Origin: Pyrus communis
Lineage: Eukaryota > Streptophyta > Magnoliopsida > Rosales > Rosaceae
NCBI RefSeq assembly: GCF_963583255.1
Contig: NC_084808.1
Location: forward strand, 12,051,501-12,115,500
Direction of reading: 5' to 3'
DNA: 64,000 nucleotides
Shown in pieces: positions 1 to 11,871 of the stretch. Positions within the stretch are counted from its first letter, which is position 1, and each line of letters opens with the position of its first letter. A program made the translations under genes and the position numbers. The notes below the pieces were generated by a model. That model saw only the letters and a list, made by a program, of their open reading frames with translations, searched no databases and had not been told where the DNA came from.

Positions 1-448
1 ACGACAGGATTGTGCACCTACCTTGGATCCAAGGTGAGCATAAAGTGCAAGAGGTGAACATCACGTGAAGGATTGTGCCCTGGCCACGGGCGGGAACATT
101 AACACCGGGGTACAGGTTTATGAGGTCTCCATGCATCTCAACATAACATGTACGACTCATGAGCAACCTATACGACAGTGTCAGAGTTACCTATGATTGC
201 AACCTATACGACAATGTCAGAGTTGTCTAAAAACATAAATATAGTCATGTCATAACTTGATCATTTCGAGTAACACCATAAACATGAACTTACCTGTGCG
301 TCATGCGTTCCTCTTCGCACTTCAAAGCATTTGCAGTAATTATGTGCAGATAATATACATATGGATATGTCATGATGCAATCTAAAACTCAACCATAACA
401 TAGTGTTTCCAAATATATAAATATAACATGGCGTGAAAGGTATAATTT

Positions 449-842
449 GTAACGCCCCACTTCTAAACTATTTATTTTCGAGAATAATTATCGGTGATAA
501 GCCTAACTAGAAACTAATTTAATTAACCATCATTACTTACGTTTCCCTACTTAATTTCCTTGATTCCTCACATATTGATTTATGACCAACATTTAACCAC
601 CAAAATCATAAGGTTAAATCTCACATTTTCCACCAATATCCTTTGCATTGCTCAATTCCCCAAACAAGGCTATTGTCCCAATTAATTAGTCTCGTTTATT
701 GTATAGCTGCATCTAACGTCTCGTTAGACTGCCTACGTACCCTAAACAGGGATCAAGTCATTCGTAGTTCGCACTAGTCCTCCAAAGCATTCACAGAAAT
801 TATATGAAATATTCAATTTATAAACGTTTGTTGAGATGTCAA
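449..842. other. AT-rich segment inside the LTR with an LTR-like terminus
   Basis: The segment begins TGTAACGCCCCAC, which resembles the 5' LTR ends elsewhere in the window (TGTAACGACC, TGTAACCCGTCC). It has no counterpart in the two other family B LTRs. Sequence at 318-360 ('caaagcatttgcagtaatta') resembles 782-808 ('caaagcattcacagaaatta'), so a local duplication is an alternative to insertion. No matching right end or target duplication was found. Confidence 0.3.
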
Positions 843-843
843 T

Positions 844-844
<1 letters not shown>

Positions 845-903
<59 letters not shown>
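845..903. repeat. (AT)n microsatellite, about 29 units
   Basis: An uninterrupted alternating AT run. Other family B LTRs carry only short 'tatatatacgtatata' tracts at the equivalent place, so this is an expansion of a pre-existing tract. Confidence 0.95.
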
Positions 904-908
<5 letters not shown>

Positions 909-2438
909 GATAGAAGGGAAAAGACCCACTCACCTTAGGTCCGCGCTACGACTCCCTCGCACGGATATCGAGACATCACGAACTATCGTCACCTGTGACC
1001 AATTATCAAATCACGTCTCAGAGTTCTTACTGATAAAATACATAATTTACATAAAACACATCCCAATGACGTTCTATAATGATTTGAGATCCATTGACCA
1101 AAAGTCAACCTTCGGTCAAAGATCAACAGTAGGGTCCACAACCCTACATAACTCAATTCGGAAGATCCGCATCTCGGACTTCTGATCCGAAACTTCTAAA
1201 GATACACATTATACTTCTAGAACATAATACTAAAGTTTCATTACGATTCAACGGTTGGATCTCCGCCAATTGCTAATTCAAGTGGCAATCAATGTTTTAT
1301 TTTACGAACTTACAAATTCAATTTGAGAAGATCTGTATGTCAGATTTCCAATCCGTAAGTTTCTAATATCCTCAAATATTACATACCTTAATGTATTAAA
1401 ATTTGGTGACGATCCAACGGTCGGATCGTCTATTCATGCAAGGACCTCTTAATGGCCAACTAGGTGGTCAACTATGAAACTATATTATACATCATAATTT
1501 CACTAAACAGATGTCAAATATGGAATCGAGGCTTCAAAATTAGCCTAGGAAGGTCAGGTGGAGTCTCAGCCCACGTGCTGCCACACGAGCCGTCGCGCGT
1601 GGTGGCCGGCCGCCACGATTCGCCAAAAAATTCCACTATTTCTAAAAACTCTCAAATTTCACATAAATGAAGATCTCAAAGAGAGGAAAAACTTTCATAC
1701 CTTCCACAAAGTCCAAAAGTGAATTGAAGATGATCAATTTTGCCCACAAATCCGGCAGGTGCTTAAAGCTTCCCAATGTCGATTCGTCATTTACGGTGGT
1801 CCAACGGGGTCATGGTTGGTTGGGTTTTTCTCCTGGGATGATGGGTTACAAAGCCCAAGTGGTGGCATCGGCCATCGCTTTGCCGTTTTGCCGGAAAAAT
1901 AAAAAAGGGTACCAGAGCATCGTGAGAACTGTCAACTTTTGTGGCCCCAAACTGCCACATACAGAGGTTAATCAAGGTGGTTCTTGGGTGTATTTTGTAG
2001 AGGGGAATGAGAGCTTCAAGATGGCGGTGGTGGCTTCGAGAAATTCCACCGGAGTTGGCCGGAATCGGCCTTGAAAGTTGGGTGGTCGTGGTGGTGGCGT
2101 GCTCAGGAAAGCTGGGAGTTTTCTTCCCTTTTTTTTTTTTTTTTTTACTTCTCATTGATTGGGCTGCTGCCGTTTTTCTACCTTTTATCTAATCGGTCCT
2201 CCTTAACCAATTAACTAACTTTAAACGTTCGTAACTATACCGTTATAATCCGGACTCGCAAACAGCTTTCGCCTATATGTTTGTACCAACGAGTACTACT
2301 TAAATATGCTAAAAGAATAAGTCATACGTTTTTCGAAACGATGGTTAACGGAAGTCAAAGTCCTTACTTCTAGGGCATTTTCGTCAATTCTCTTGATTAA
2401 AATAAATAAAAACGTAAAATTAGGAACGGGTTGTCACA

Positions 2439-2577
2439 TAATTGGCATGAATAAGACTCCACATTTCTCGCAACTACATCTCATTCCCGTAATCGAATCA
2501 TGAGTAACTTCAACCCAACTAGTACATAACGTAACAACTTCAACAAGCGACCAATTCGTACATGCATCATTAGTCAT
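2439..2577 (-). pseudogene. N-terminal fragment of a PIF/Harbinger-associated Myb/SANT-like protein (ORF1 type)
   Basis: The minus-strand frame from the ATG at 2577 reads MTNDACTNWSLVEVVTLC and continues to a WVEVTHD motif, followed by ITG. The reading then moves to a second frame that contains a stop and then LREMWSLIHANYV. The NWSL...TLC.SWVEVTHD...MW..IH.NY pattern is typical of the plant Harbinger accessory DNA-binding protein and its domesticated relatives. A frameshift, a stop and truncation by the LTR at 2438 make it non-functional. Recognition is from memory of the motif, not a search. Confidence 0.5.
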
Positions 2578-3326
2578 TTTGTTAGAAAAAATTGGATTGA
2601 AACTTTGAGAGAAAGATAAGAATGTGGTTGAAACTAGTTGACAAAATATGAAATTGTGGTGTAAGGTAGAAGATAATTAGAAGGTATTTATACAAAAGTA
2701 AAATCAATTTTTTTTTTTATTTTTTTAATTTTTTAATTTTTTTTTTTGGGATTTTTATTAATTTTTTTCATTTTTTTTATTTTTTATTCACATAATTAAT
2801 CTCTGCCGTTGGATTAAAAAAAATTGAATTCCAACACTTCAGATTGTGCCACGTGGCACAATGGTAAGATTTCAGAATTTTAAACTGTTTTATTTATTTA
2901 TTTATAAAGCCGAATAATGTAGACCGTTGATCTTAGATCCAACGGTTGAAATTAATGACAGTTTGAATTTTTTTTACCATTGGAAATCCAACGAACAAGG
3001 AACTGCCACGTGGCTTCCAACAGTAACATTGCGCAAGCCTGCGCCGCGAGCCCCAGCGTCTAAAACTGGTTGGGGATGTGCCCCCACATGAGCTTGTAAT
3101 GCACATGCCTGACTAAAAAAATATTAAAACCAGGCTGACATCGCCCTGACGGTAGCGTTGCATTATACCCACCTCGAGCTCTCGAGCTAGCGATTCTCGC
3201 CGGGCCTTTTGCTCAGGCCTACTCCTGCGCAATCGCCCGGATAGGCTAGACATGGTTGCTCGGGCTACTGCCCTTTGTTTTGGGGCATGTTGCTGGGGCT
3301 ACTCCACACGGTGGAGTTGCTCTAAG
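2439..3326 (-). mobile_element. PIF/Harbinger-like DNA transposon remnant, end truncated by the LTR
   Basis: The right end, read on the minus strand, starts 'gagcaactccaccgtgtgg' next to TAA, consistent with a PIF/Harbinger end and a 3-bp TTA/TAA target. It continues with 'ccaacggt' subterminal motifs in both orientations and a T-rich tract, and then reaches the start of a Myb/SANT-like reading frame at 2577. The family B LTR begins at 2438, so the rest of the element is lost or displaced. The superfamily call rests on the protein fragment and terminus; the other terminus is not visible. Confidence 0.5.
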
Positions 3327-3524
3327 ATCAAATAGTTAGGCAAACAATCCCCAAGAATCTCATACTCTATTAATAGCACAAGGAACACGTCATCCGGCAA
3401 TGAGAATGACATCGTGTGTTGCACAAAATACAATTAATGTTTTACCCTCAGTCTAGCTCAGCAATAAGATTAAGTGTTTGAACATACAATTAATGTCAAG
3501 GACAAGTTAATGTCAAGTCGTTTA

Positions 3525-3706
3525 GTACTAAGGTTTAGTGGTATTTTTTTCACTTGTAAATGAAAAGTCTTAGGTTCGATTCTTGCCAAAGGTGAATTTG
3601 AACCACATTATTGCTAATCATTGAAAGATTAAGCCACCTCCTTCTCTTAGTGTAGATAATATAATTATTCGGAAAAAGAAATGCAAAAAAAAAAAAAAAA
3701 AAAAAA
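3525..3706 (+). mobile_element. tRNA-derived SINE with poly(A) tail
   Basis: The head has a box A-like 'tttagtggtat' and a box B-like 'ggttcgattctt'. The body 'gaaccacattattgct...cttagtgtagataatat' is shared with 16040-16110, 16222-16300 and 26402-26556. It ends in about 22 A at 3685-3706. Directly after the A tail comes a gypsy gag fragment on the other strand. The 3327-3524 stretch before it shows nothing I recognise. Confidence 0.75.
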
Positions 3707-3874
3707 TCAATAGCTGTAGCGATAGCTTCCCCCAGCTGAGCTACATCGGGGAAACTAGGCTCAGCAGAGCGACATGGTTCCTGACGAGGCAGCATAATTC
3801 TGACAGAAGACACCAAAACCATTAGACTACTCACAAAAGTACAGGACTGCCAAACCTAGGCTCTGATACCAAAC
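3707..3874 (-). pseudogene. Truncated 5' end of a Ty3/gypsy gag with primer-binding site
   Basis: Minus-strand translation from 3834 gives the gag N-terminus (SFPDVAQLGEAIATAI), nearly identical to the start of the gag at 38318. The frame stops matching exactly at the SINE poly(A) at 3706. The primer-binding site for initiator tRNA-Met is at 3861-3872 (TGGTATCAGAG on the minus strand), two bases inside the LTR end. Gag, pol and the other LTR are missing, so only the 5' end of this element survives. Confidence 0.8.
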
Positions 3875-4820
3875 CGACACACCCCGATCGAGATCAGGGC
3901 ATGCTGGCCGTCACGTGGAAGTGACGTAACCATGTGCACAGTGCGGAAGCTAATAAAATAATAATAAAAGTACGAATAAATAAAAATCAGCTTTACACAA
4001 AGTAAGAACATACATGTGCAAGCGTAAGTGTGAAAACAAAGTTCAGAGCAAGAAGACCTAATGCAGTCCGGGAGAAACGACACTACAAAAACACACCCCA
4101 AAGGTGGTCCTACACCGGTGATAATCTGTCAGATATGCCGGGGAAATCCTCGGGGGAGCCACCAAAAGTGCTAGCCAACTAGAACCTGGAGGGGCGCAAA
4201 ACAAAAAGTGTGAGTGGACAAAAACAAGCTTTTCAAAAACCATTTCAAAAACAAGTTCTAACCCCTCGCCATAAAACCTGTATACTTCCCAAAAAAGTAG
4301 AATATATATATATATATATTTCATGCTCAGAAATATGCCATGCCAAAAGCCTCGAAATAAAATGCAAGTGCACAGGTAATGTCAAATCAATACCATGTAA
4401 TCTGTCAGCCGGAGTCACCTAATGTGACCTGTACGGCTAAATCTAGAGCTCAAATCTCCATCTCACTAACTATACCTGCACACGAGTCGGAACCACCTAA
4501 AGTGGTCTGTACGACAAGACTGGGTGTAATATAAGCACGCTCAAGTACTACGATCACGTGAAGGTTGGGCGAATAATCGCGGGTCACCTACGAGTCGGAA
4601 CCACCTAAAGTGGTTTGTACGACAGGATTGTGCACCTAACTTGGATCCAAGATGAGCGTGTGGTGCGGGAGGTGAACATCACGTGAAGGACTGTGCCCAA
4701 CTTTGGGCGGGAGCACTAACACCGGGGGTGCAGGTTATGAGCTCTCAATGCATCTCAAACCACTACTGAATAAGCATAAACCATACTCACCTGACACTTA
4801 CCTGTGCGTCCGCAGCACCA

Positions 4821-4866
<46 letters not shown>

Positions 4867-6030
4867 CTACTAATAATGCATAAACAAACGGCAACATAAT
4901 GCATGACATAAAAACGTATAAACGTTTCAATTCATTTTCTAGGAAAAACATAAGTATATAGGTATATACGGAAAACCAAAAGCCCACTCACTGGTATGTA
5001 GAAGGGTCGTAACCCCCTTGCCTCGAGTGACCGCGCTCGTCCTCGAGATAGGTCTCACCTATATGCGAAACAACTATAAAAACGTTAATTTTAAAGCACA
5101 TAACCAACCTTACGAAATAACTTCTCATACAATGCTCAAATGGGGTGTATGAATACATCAACGTGATCTACTCAACCTCAGGAACATCCCCATATTTTCA
5201 GAAAAAATTTCCACTGCTGCACGCGCAGGCCACGCGCAGGCACGTGCCTGGCACACTGACGGCGTCAGTTAACGCCTTCAGGAATATTCCATTAACTCTG
5301 ACGGATTCCGTTACCGCTGTTAGGAATATTCCGTCCAAACTGACGGAATATTCCGTCATCTTCTCTGGCGAAGCTCCGGCACCGTCGCCGGAGCCGGAAA
5401 ATCAGGAAAACTTTAAAACCTTGTAACTTCTTCGTTTTTCAACCAAATTTCACGAAATTGGTACCAAAATGAAGCTTACAACAAGAGGAACAAATCCATA
5501 CCACTTTCAAGCACTAAAACACACGGAATCTCAACGGGAAAACATCATCAACTCCGGCCAAGCTTGAAACTCACGATCCCGACGTCCAAAACCTTCAAAC
5601 GAACCATCCTGAGCCTCCTAAGGACCTCACCAAGCTTCCTACAAGCTTGAAATTCCCAAAAACACAAGAATTAATGTGTGCATGAACAATGACCAAATCG
5701 GGGTATCCCAAGTTCGACGTGAAAACGAAGGTATCCTTACCTGAAATGGGTATGGTTGAACTCCTACGGACCTCACGAGCATGAATATGTAATTTTTTTC
5801 CTCGATCTGTGAAGGTTTGGATGGTTTTGATTATCGTCCGTACAAGAAGGATAGAAATGGGAGAGAGAAAGGGCTCGGGATAGGGATGCAGGACAGGGAA
5901 AAGGGTGAGGGGGTGTGGTCCAAAACTAGCCAAACAAACCCCGAAACAAGCACACAACGAAACCAACATACTAGGGGCAAAATCGTCATTTCACCCCTAC
6001 GGTTCGAAAAGTCCGGGATGGGCTATCACA
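3875..6030 (-). mobile_element. 5' LTR of a truncated minus-strand Ty3/gypsy element (family A)
   Basis: About 2156 bp, closely matching the LTRs at 36517-38277 and 43196-45372 in reverse. Its 5' end on the minus strand is TGTGATAGCCCATCCCGG at 6030, and its 3' end TGTGTCG at 3875 has G-C instead of the usual CA. It abuts a PBS, so it is the upstream LTR of an element running leftwards. It carries three hairpin modules (4408-4438, 4483-4516, 4591-4626) and an AT microsatellite. Its position between two SINEs removes any checkable target duplication. Confidence 0.85.
4824..4864. repeat. (AT)n microsatellite in the LTR
   Basis: About 20 AT units. Shorter TA tracts occupy the same place in sister LTRs (44407-44427, and 35020-35041 nearby), showing length variation at a fixed LTR site. 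Confidence 0.9.
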
Positions 6031-6156
6031 CTCTCTATCATAGTGGCGGAAAGGAATATTGTCATTGCATTATGGCGTGAGTTCGAATCCCGTCGATGGC
6101 TAATCTAACATCTAATCTAATAAAAAATATCATTCGACAAAAAAAAAAAAAAAAAC
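6031..6156 (+). mobile_element. Short SINE with poly(A) tail
   Basis: A box A-like 'catagtggcgg', a box B-like 'gagttcgaatcccg', a short [12 protein letters not shown] tail region and about 17 A at 6139-6155. It differs from the 3525 SINE in body sequence, so it belongs to another family. It begins right at the edge of the family A LTR. Confidence 0.6.
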
Positions 6157-6864
6157 GATGGAGATCGATGTATCAGAGCCTTTGATTGTATGGTGAATAA
6201 CCAATGCAAACCAATGGCTATTCATGGTGGAGGTCTGACAAGCATATTACACATCTTCTCCTTTATAATTCAATCGTCTTGCACCGTAACAAAGTGTAGA
6301 ACACTGTTTTTTTTTTTTTTTCCCAGTAATTGCAAAAAAGAAAAATTTTATAAGAAATTATGGGAATAAACAATAAATTATCAATATTATCAGTGCAGAC
6401 AATATAACAAAAAAAATATAGAGAGCATAATCCTCAAAATCATATTTGCTTTTTGCGCTTCTTTGATCTCGTAGTTTGTGTGCCATTCTTATCTTTGATT
6501 TTCTAAAAGTAAAATCTAAGAACATATTCGTGCTAATAACGTATTGAAAAATAATATAGAGTGTAAGAGAGAATAAAGAGTGTAGAGAAAAAATGGAGGA
6601 AGAATCAAGTTGTGTTAGTGCCTATTTATACGTAGAAAACTATTCAACTATTAAGATATTACTAAAAAATGGACAGCTACCTGTTCAATGATATTTACAA
6701 AAATAAGCAAATTATTGATTTTTTTTTTTTTTTGTATTGTTGGGATATTATTAGCTACGGTGGTAAAACATTATCCCCTTCCTCTTTGACCAACTTATGG
6801 ATGATGTAGAACAATTTTATTTCATCCAAGACACTTTATAAATTGTGAACACCGTAACCGCCTA
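6157..6864. other. AT-rich intergenic DNA, nothing recognised
   Basis: No frame, splice pattern or repeat shared with other parts of the window was found, apart from T and A homopolymer runs at 6307-6321 and 6720-6733. Confidence 0.5.
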
Positions 6865-8333
6865 GGACAAAACATAATCTATCTTCATAGTCAAAGCTAA
6901 TTTTTAATTTGACATATAAGCATTAAAAAAAGTGATAAGAAGTTGGCAAAGAGATGAAATGAAACAAAGACACGAAAAAGTTACGAAATAATTAATTAAA
7001 TAAGGGGACGATCCGTTACACCACATAAAATTCTTAACACAAGTTTTATGAGGCTCACTCAGTAATGTATCTTAATGATCCGAATCTTATATTTTTTAAA
7101 ACATTATTCATAAATCTTCCTTACAAAAAATTATACAAATCCATAACTACTAAGACATTTATTTGTAACGAAGAAAACAAATTAATACACTTCTACAAAA
7201 AAAAACTGAACTCTTAATTTAATAGTTATATGGTTTTAGTTTGGGTGATTTTAGGTAGACATAATTTTTTAGAGAAGTTCTAAAAAATAGACGGTCCAGA
7301 TCATTAAAATACATTATAAAAGTAAACTTCACAAAATTTTTTTATAGAAAATTGTGTAAAAAAAATGATGTCATAGATCCGTTACCATAATAATGATTTA
7401 TGATTAATCATGAAGCTAATGGTATAGACAAGGGAGGTCCACAACTAGAAAAGCCAAAATGGTGGTAAAATAATAGAAACCTAAACTATGTTATATGCTT
7501 GTGCACCGCCATCTGTGCTCGGATACCAGCCCTATGATATGATAGGATAATATTTTCGTTGCATCTACTCAATAATGCACTGTCTTATCTGATAACCCCT
7601 TTTTGTCATACACATTATCATAATTGAAATTCTTTATTTCTTTAAATTATCATTTGTACAAAATTTTAATCATAACATATATAAAAAGATTAAACGATAT
7701 CAAATTTAAATTTTGCGAATACGATTTTTAGATACATACCATGTGTAACTTATTACTAAACAAGTCACTAGAGGACATTGAGGTTTTGTTTGAGCTAAAA
7801 CGAACGGCAACTGAACCAAATTAAAATTAGTGTTTAGTTTGGCTCAGTTTAGGCCACAAATTAATATGACACCAAACCATACCTATCCATCTTGGGAGTA
7901 TTTTAACTCGGTTTATTTCTCTTCCTAAATAATGAAGTAAATATTTCACGTTCTCTTACATGCATACTTATTGCCTTAAAAGTGATGATAGACGAAGAGT
8001 TATTTGAACACGTTGAATATAAGTCCAACATCTAACTTAATAACATTGAGACTTTTTTTTATAATAAAACTCAATACTTAGCAATACGTGATTAATTTAA
8101 GACAATATTGATGTAGTTAGAGTGAGCGAGTAATAGATCTTTCTAAATATCTGACAAAAGAATGAGTAGTTAAGATCATCAAACTATATTTTTTGGGTAA
8201 AAGGCCTTCAAAAATTTTTGGTTAGCAATTCATGTAATACCACATGAAACATTATTGTGGAACTATGATTTCCAGGGCAAGAGTAAGGCGTATTGGAAGA
8301 CATGGGATCCTAATCCAGCAAAGAATCAACAAG
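6865..8333 (+). repeat. Copy 1 of a diverged direct duplication (partner 12825-14110)
   Basis: Several blocks match the partner in the same order: the 'gataagaagttggcaaagagatg' region near 6935, the block from about 7388 to 7600 ('ggaggtcca...cctaaactatgttatatgcttg'), and the block from about 7690 to 8250 ('accatgtgtaactta', 'attagtgtttagttt', 'gggtaaaaggcc'). A private segment at about 7008-7387 replaces the SINE-like insert of copy 2. No coding capacity is visible. Confidence 0.7.
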
Positions 8334-8338
8334 TTTCT

Positions 8339-10908
8339 TGACACGCCCCAACCCCAAAATCCTCATATATCAGGGCAGGCACATGCTGGCTGACACCCGA
8401 GCGTGATGAAGCCATTTTGAACATGTATGCAACATATAAAGAAAGAACGAATTTAAATTAAATGTGTAAATTTGAATATAATGAAGTATGCAATTGCACG
8501 AACGTGTTCAGAGCATACAAATAATCAAGAATAATGTGAAAGAATTTTTACAAAAAGTACGAACAAAGGAATGGGTCCTACACTGAGAAGACTCGAAGAT
8601 ACCTATGCGGAAGCATCCTGACGCCGGGATCGTGTGCCTTGACTCTAACTCCTGAATGGGGCGCAAAACAAAGGGTGAGTGGACCAAAGTTTATAATAAT
8701 AATAATACTAATAATAAGAAAACCGTTTTCTTTCTGAACATATTAACCCCTTGTTTTGAAAAAACATATATAGTATTACATAGTAGGTTTTTTGAAAACT
8801 CTAGCATGCCATGAAAACGTTCGTAAAACATGTACGCGTAAACCAGTGCTCAGTAATGGTAATAATCGCCCAAAGGTAAATCTATAAAACATCTGTAAAT
8901 CACATCAATGATGTACTCAACTAGGGGTATCATAGTCGCTTAATGACAGTACCTGTCCATCACCCGAAGGTGAAGCTGTATGATACTGGGTTACGCTAGT
9001 GAAGAAACATTGTAGCCCCTATCACCCAAAGGTGAAACTGTACGACTCTGGGTTACGCCAGAGAAGAAACATATACATATAACATCACACATCGACACTA
9101 GCCATGGCTAGTGAAGCTGTCTGACTCTGGTTTCGGTAGTAAAGTTAGGGGTATGGTATAAATATCCTCAACTATGTCCTATGGCCATAGACGTCTACAT
9201 ACCTGTGTTGTGTGGATGTGTTGTATGATAACCCACTAGATAAGCATCGAAAACATATCTCAAAATATCATATCAAATCAATGGAGCTCAAAAGCTCAAA
9301 GCATCATCTCATAAATCCATAATAAAACATATTTGTAAATCCGTAGAATTTCATATACAAAAATTCAATAATTCATAACCTTTTGTAAAACGTAAATTCG
9401 ATAAATCATAAATAATGCATAAAATGTAAAATCATGAAATCATGCTTTTCGTGAATGCAAGCCTAATACTTTATAAAAACATGCAATTTAAGAAGAGGTC
9501 CATTCACAGATATTCTATTGTCGGGGAGCCGCTCGAACTAAGGAGGACAAAGTCACTTCTAACCAACGCACTTAAGCACAAATAGAGATCATTTAATAAA
9601 ACTCTACTAAAAAGATAGAATTTGGGAAAACGGATAGCGGATTCAGATTCGGCACATCAAAAAACCCAAGGAGGGACTTCGGGTTCCCCTACATGCCGTT
9701 ATGGGACGATGGCCCGGGAGGCCATGAGTTACCGTAAGCGCCGAGATGGGTCACTGAAAAATTTGTCGTCACCGCGGTGGACGACGACAAAGCATAGTAC
9801 CTCCGACGGAGGCGCGTGTGCTCCACATGCCAACCATGGAAACTGGGCTTGGGTCTGGGTCGGGTCAAATCTGGGCTTTGGGTTGCTGCGATGGGCCTAG
9901 TAGCTGGGTTGGGTAGGGTTATTGGACTGGGCTTGGTTGTTGGTTTTTTATTCAATTTGGGTTACATGGCCCAAAGGTTTGGGCAGGCTATTAGATTGGG
10001 TTTTAGGGTTGCGGGTCAGGTTGACTCGATTTCAGGCCACCGGATTTGGTCGAAATCTGGGCAGCGAACCAGAGCTCCGTTCGAGCTCAAAAATCAACCA
10101 TTTGCAATGAAATAAAAGTCAAAATGAAGCTAGTGAAGTAAGGGTTCGAAATATACCAATGAGGGACGGAGCCATGGCCAAAGTTGGCCGAGAATGGCCT
10201 GCAACAGTCGTGGTCCTTGTCGAAAAACTGGGGAAGGTTCCCTTGAGCTATTCCTGCATCCAACACTATACTACGCAAGTCAAACTATCCTAATCGTGCC
10301 CTAAGACATAATATAGGAAGTTTGGGAGGGTTCTTGAAGCTCACCATCATCGGGAATGGCGAGGATTCATCGGAGAAACCTTTGAACAGTGGCAGTGCCA
10401 TTGTGAAGAGAGAGATATCGTTCTAGGCTTGGGGTTTGTGAGTCCGACTTCAATCGGTGGGGAAATATTAGTAAAGGTGGTGGTGCGGTGGTCATCGAAG
10501 CTGCGAGGGACAGTTGTTTGGTGTCGAGTATGTAGAGGAAGAAAAGGACGAGATAAAGAGGGTGAAGAGAAGATAGGGAAAAAGAGAGAGAGTTCTATAG
10601 AGAGAGAGAAGTCATAGGAAATGAGAGAAGAACACCAAAGAAATGGAGAACAATTTTGCCACATGTCAGCCAAGGAGAGGCCCAAAGTGGAAAATTACCA
10701 AAATGCCCTTAAGTTTCGAATTACGTAAAATCTTCGTTTTAGCTCCAAATTTAATTCCGCTTACACCCACGCGTTTGTAATGACAAGTACTACAAGGATA
10801 CGCCAAGGAAATGAATCTCAATTCCGCTTGCACCCACGCGTTCGAAGGTCATTTTCGTAAATTCACATTTTAAAATATAAAAACCTAAATATTTAGGGAC
10901 GGGTTACA
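8339..10908 (-). mobile_element. Solo LTR of a third Ty3/gypsy-type family (family C), target duplication TTTCT
   Basis: On the minus strand it runs from TGTAACCCGTCCC (at 10908) to GGCGTGTCA (at 8339), 2570 bp. The 5-bp sequence TTTCT flanks it on both sides (8334-8338, 10909-10913), which proves both ends. No PBS, coding domain or second LTR is next to it, so it is a solo LTR left by LTR-LTR recombination. Its architecture parallels families A and B: similar end sequences, hairpin modules at 8957-9128, and a long GC-richer transcribed-type half. Frames inside (for example 9622-10115) are not supported as genes. Confidence 0.85.
8957..9128 (-). repeat. Three hairpin modules in the family C LTR
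   Basis: Three short palindromes, TCACC-cgaa-GGTGA, TCACC-caaa-GGTGA and CACTAGCC-at-GGCTAGTG. Each is followed by 'aagctgt' or 'aactgt', then 't(a/c)tga or acgac' and 'ctgg'. The last stem is unrelated in sequence to the first two but still pairs perfectly, while the flank is kept. Compare the modules at 37532-37750. Confidence 0.65.
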
Positions 10909-10918
10909 TTTCTAATAT

Positions 10919-11871
10919 TGTTGGAGTCCTTACAATCTAAGGATTGGAGTGTCCCACAAGTAATTATACTCCTAAGAGGATGCAATATCTATTCCTAGAT
11001 ATCCTTTGAGATTTTCCCGGTTTAATACGAATTCCATATCTTAAAAGCGGTTTAATACCGATTCTATATCCCAAAAGGTTTCCATCTCGACTAGTATAAA
11101 TACACCATTTTAGAATTTATCTTTGGTAACGCAATTGTAAAAGTGAATTTCCTATGACAAATCAAACAAGAACGCGTGTACAAAATAAGTTTTGTATTAA
11201 TGTAAGTGTAGGGTTACAATCTCTAATTGCAAATTTCAATCATTTGATTCGATCTCTAGGGTTGTGGAGTGTATGTGCAAGATTGTTAATCTAAGGGTGG
11301 CAATGACTTGATCTCAGATGAACGGGTGCCGCAAGGTTTTGGCTTGTGGTGATGGAAGAACCGGCACGTGTAGTGGTGCTTGATGATTCTTCACTGGTGT
11401 GACGAAGAACACATAGAACTTTCTAAGTCTTCTGAGTGGTTGGGAGTATTTGGGGCTTAACAGTTTGAGTGTTTGTGTGTGAGGGTGAATTTCTTAGCCC
11501 TTTACTGTTTGGGAGCCTCATATTTACAAGCTTTCCAAGTCTTGGTTATGGTTGGATTTGGCCTTAATTGTGGACTTGATTAATTGACGAAAAAGCCAAG
11601 ACTTGATTTTGGGCTTGGTTTGTGATTTGACTTTATCAAAATCAAATAATCAATCACATTTAAATTTCGATCAATTACTTTGTTTTATTTAAATTGAAAT
11701 TAATCAAAGAATTAATAAAAATATTTCCTTAATTCTCCACCAAATATCGACACATGTCACTCTTGATGACTCATCTAGTTTTGATGAGTCACGTGCCATG
11801 TGTACGATATGTGAGACACGTGATGCATACCGCTTAAGCTCTGACATGTCGAAATTTACATGTCTACAACA
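10919..11871. mobile_element. Probable solo LTR of a Ty1/copia-type element
   Basis: The segment starts TGTTGGAGTCC and ends GTCTACAACA, giving the TGTTG...CAACA-style ends usual for copia LTRs. A TATA-like 'tataaatacacc' lies about 180 bp from the left end. Flanking five-mers AATAT (10914-10918) and ATTAT (11872-11876) match at four of five bases. No PBS or coding domain is adjacent. The family is not recognised and the ends are inferred. Confidence 0.4.

Larger units (their letters stand above)
1..2438 (-). mobile_element. Partial LTR of a Ty3/gypsy-type element (family B), cut by the window edge
   Basis: Read on the minus strand this matches the solo LTR at 30248-32709 in order and orientation. 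Shared blocks include the 'cttggatccaag' plus 'cacgtgaagg' region near the window start, the GC-rich block at 1545-1680 and the terminal 'ggaacgggttgtcaca' (the element's own 5' end TGTGACAACCCG) ending at 2438. The 3' end lies outside the window. Open frames of 60-135 codons inside it are not conserved between LTR copies, so I do not call genes. An AT-rich segment (about 449-842) and a long AT microsatellite interrupt the match. Confidence 0.75.

Noticed and set aside
1667..2155. Open frames of 120-135 codons on both strands
   Set aside because: They lie inside an LTR and are not kept open in the sister LTRs at 30248-32709 and 61586-63426.
3570..3600. tRNA gene suggested by a box B-like sequence
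   Set aside because: The surrounding sequence does not fold into a tRNA cloverleaf, lacks an anticodon arm, and continues into a SINE body with a poly(A) tail.
9622..10115. Gly/Leu-rich overlapping frames
   Set aside because: Inside the family C solo LTR; composition follows 'gggctgggtt' repeats rather than codon structure.
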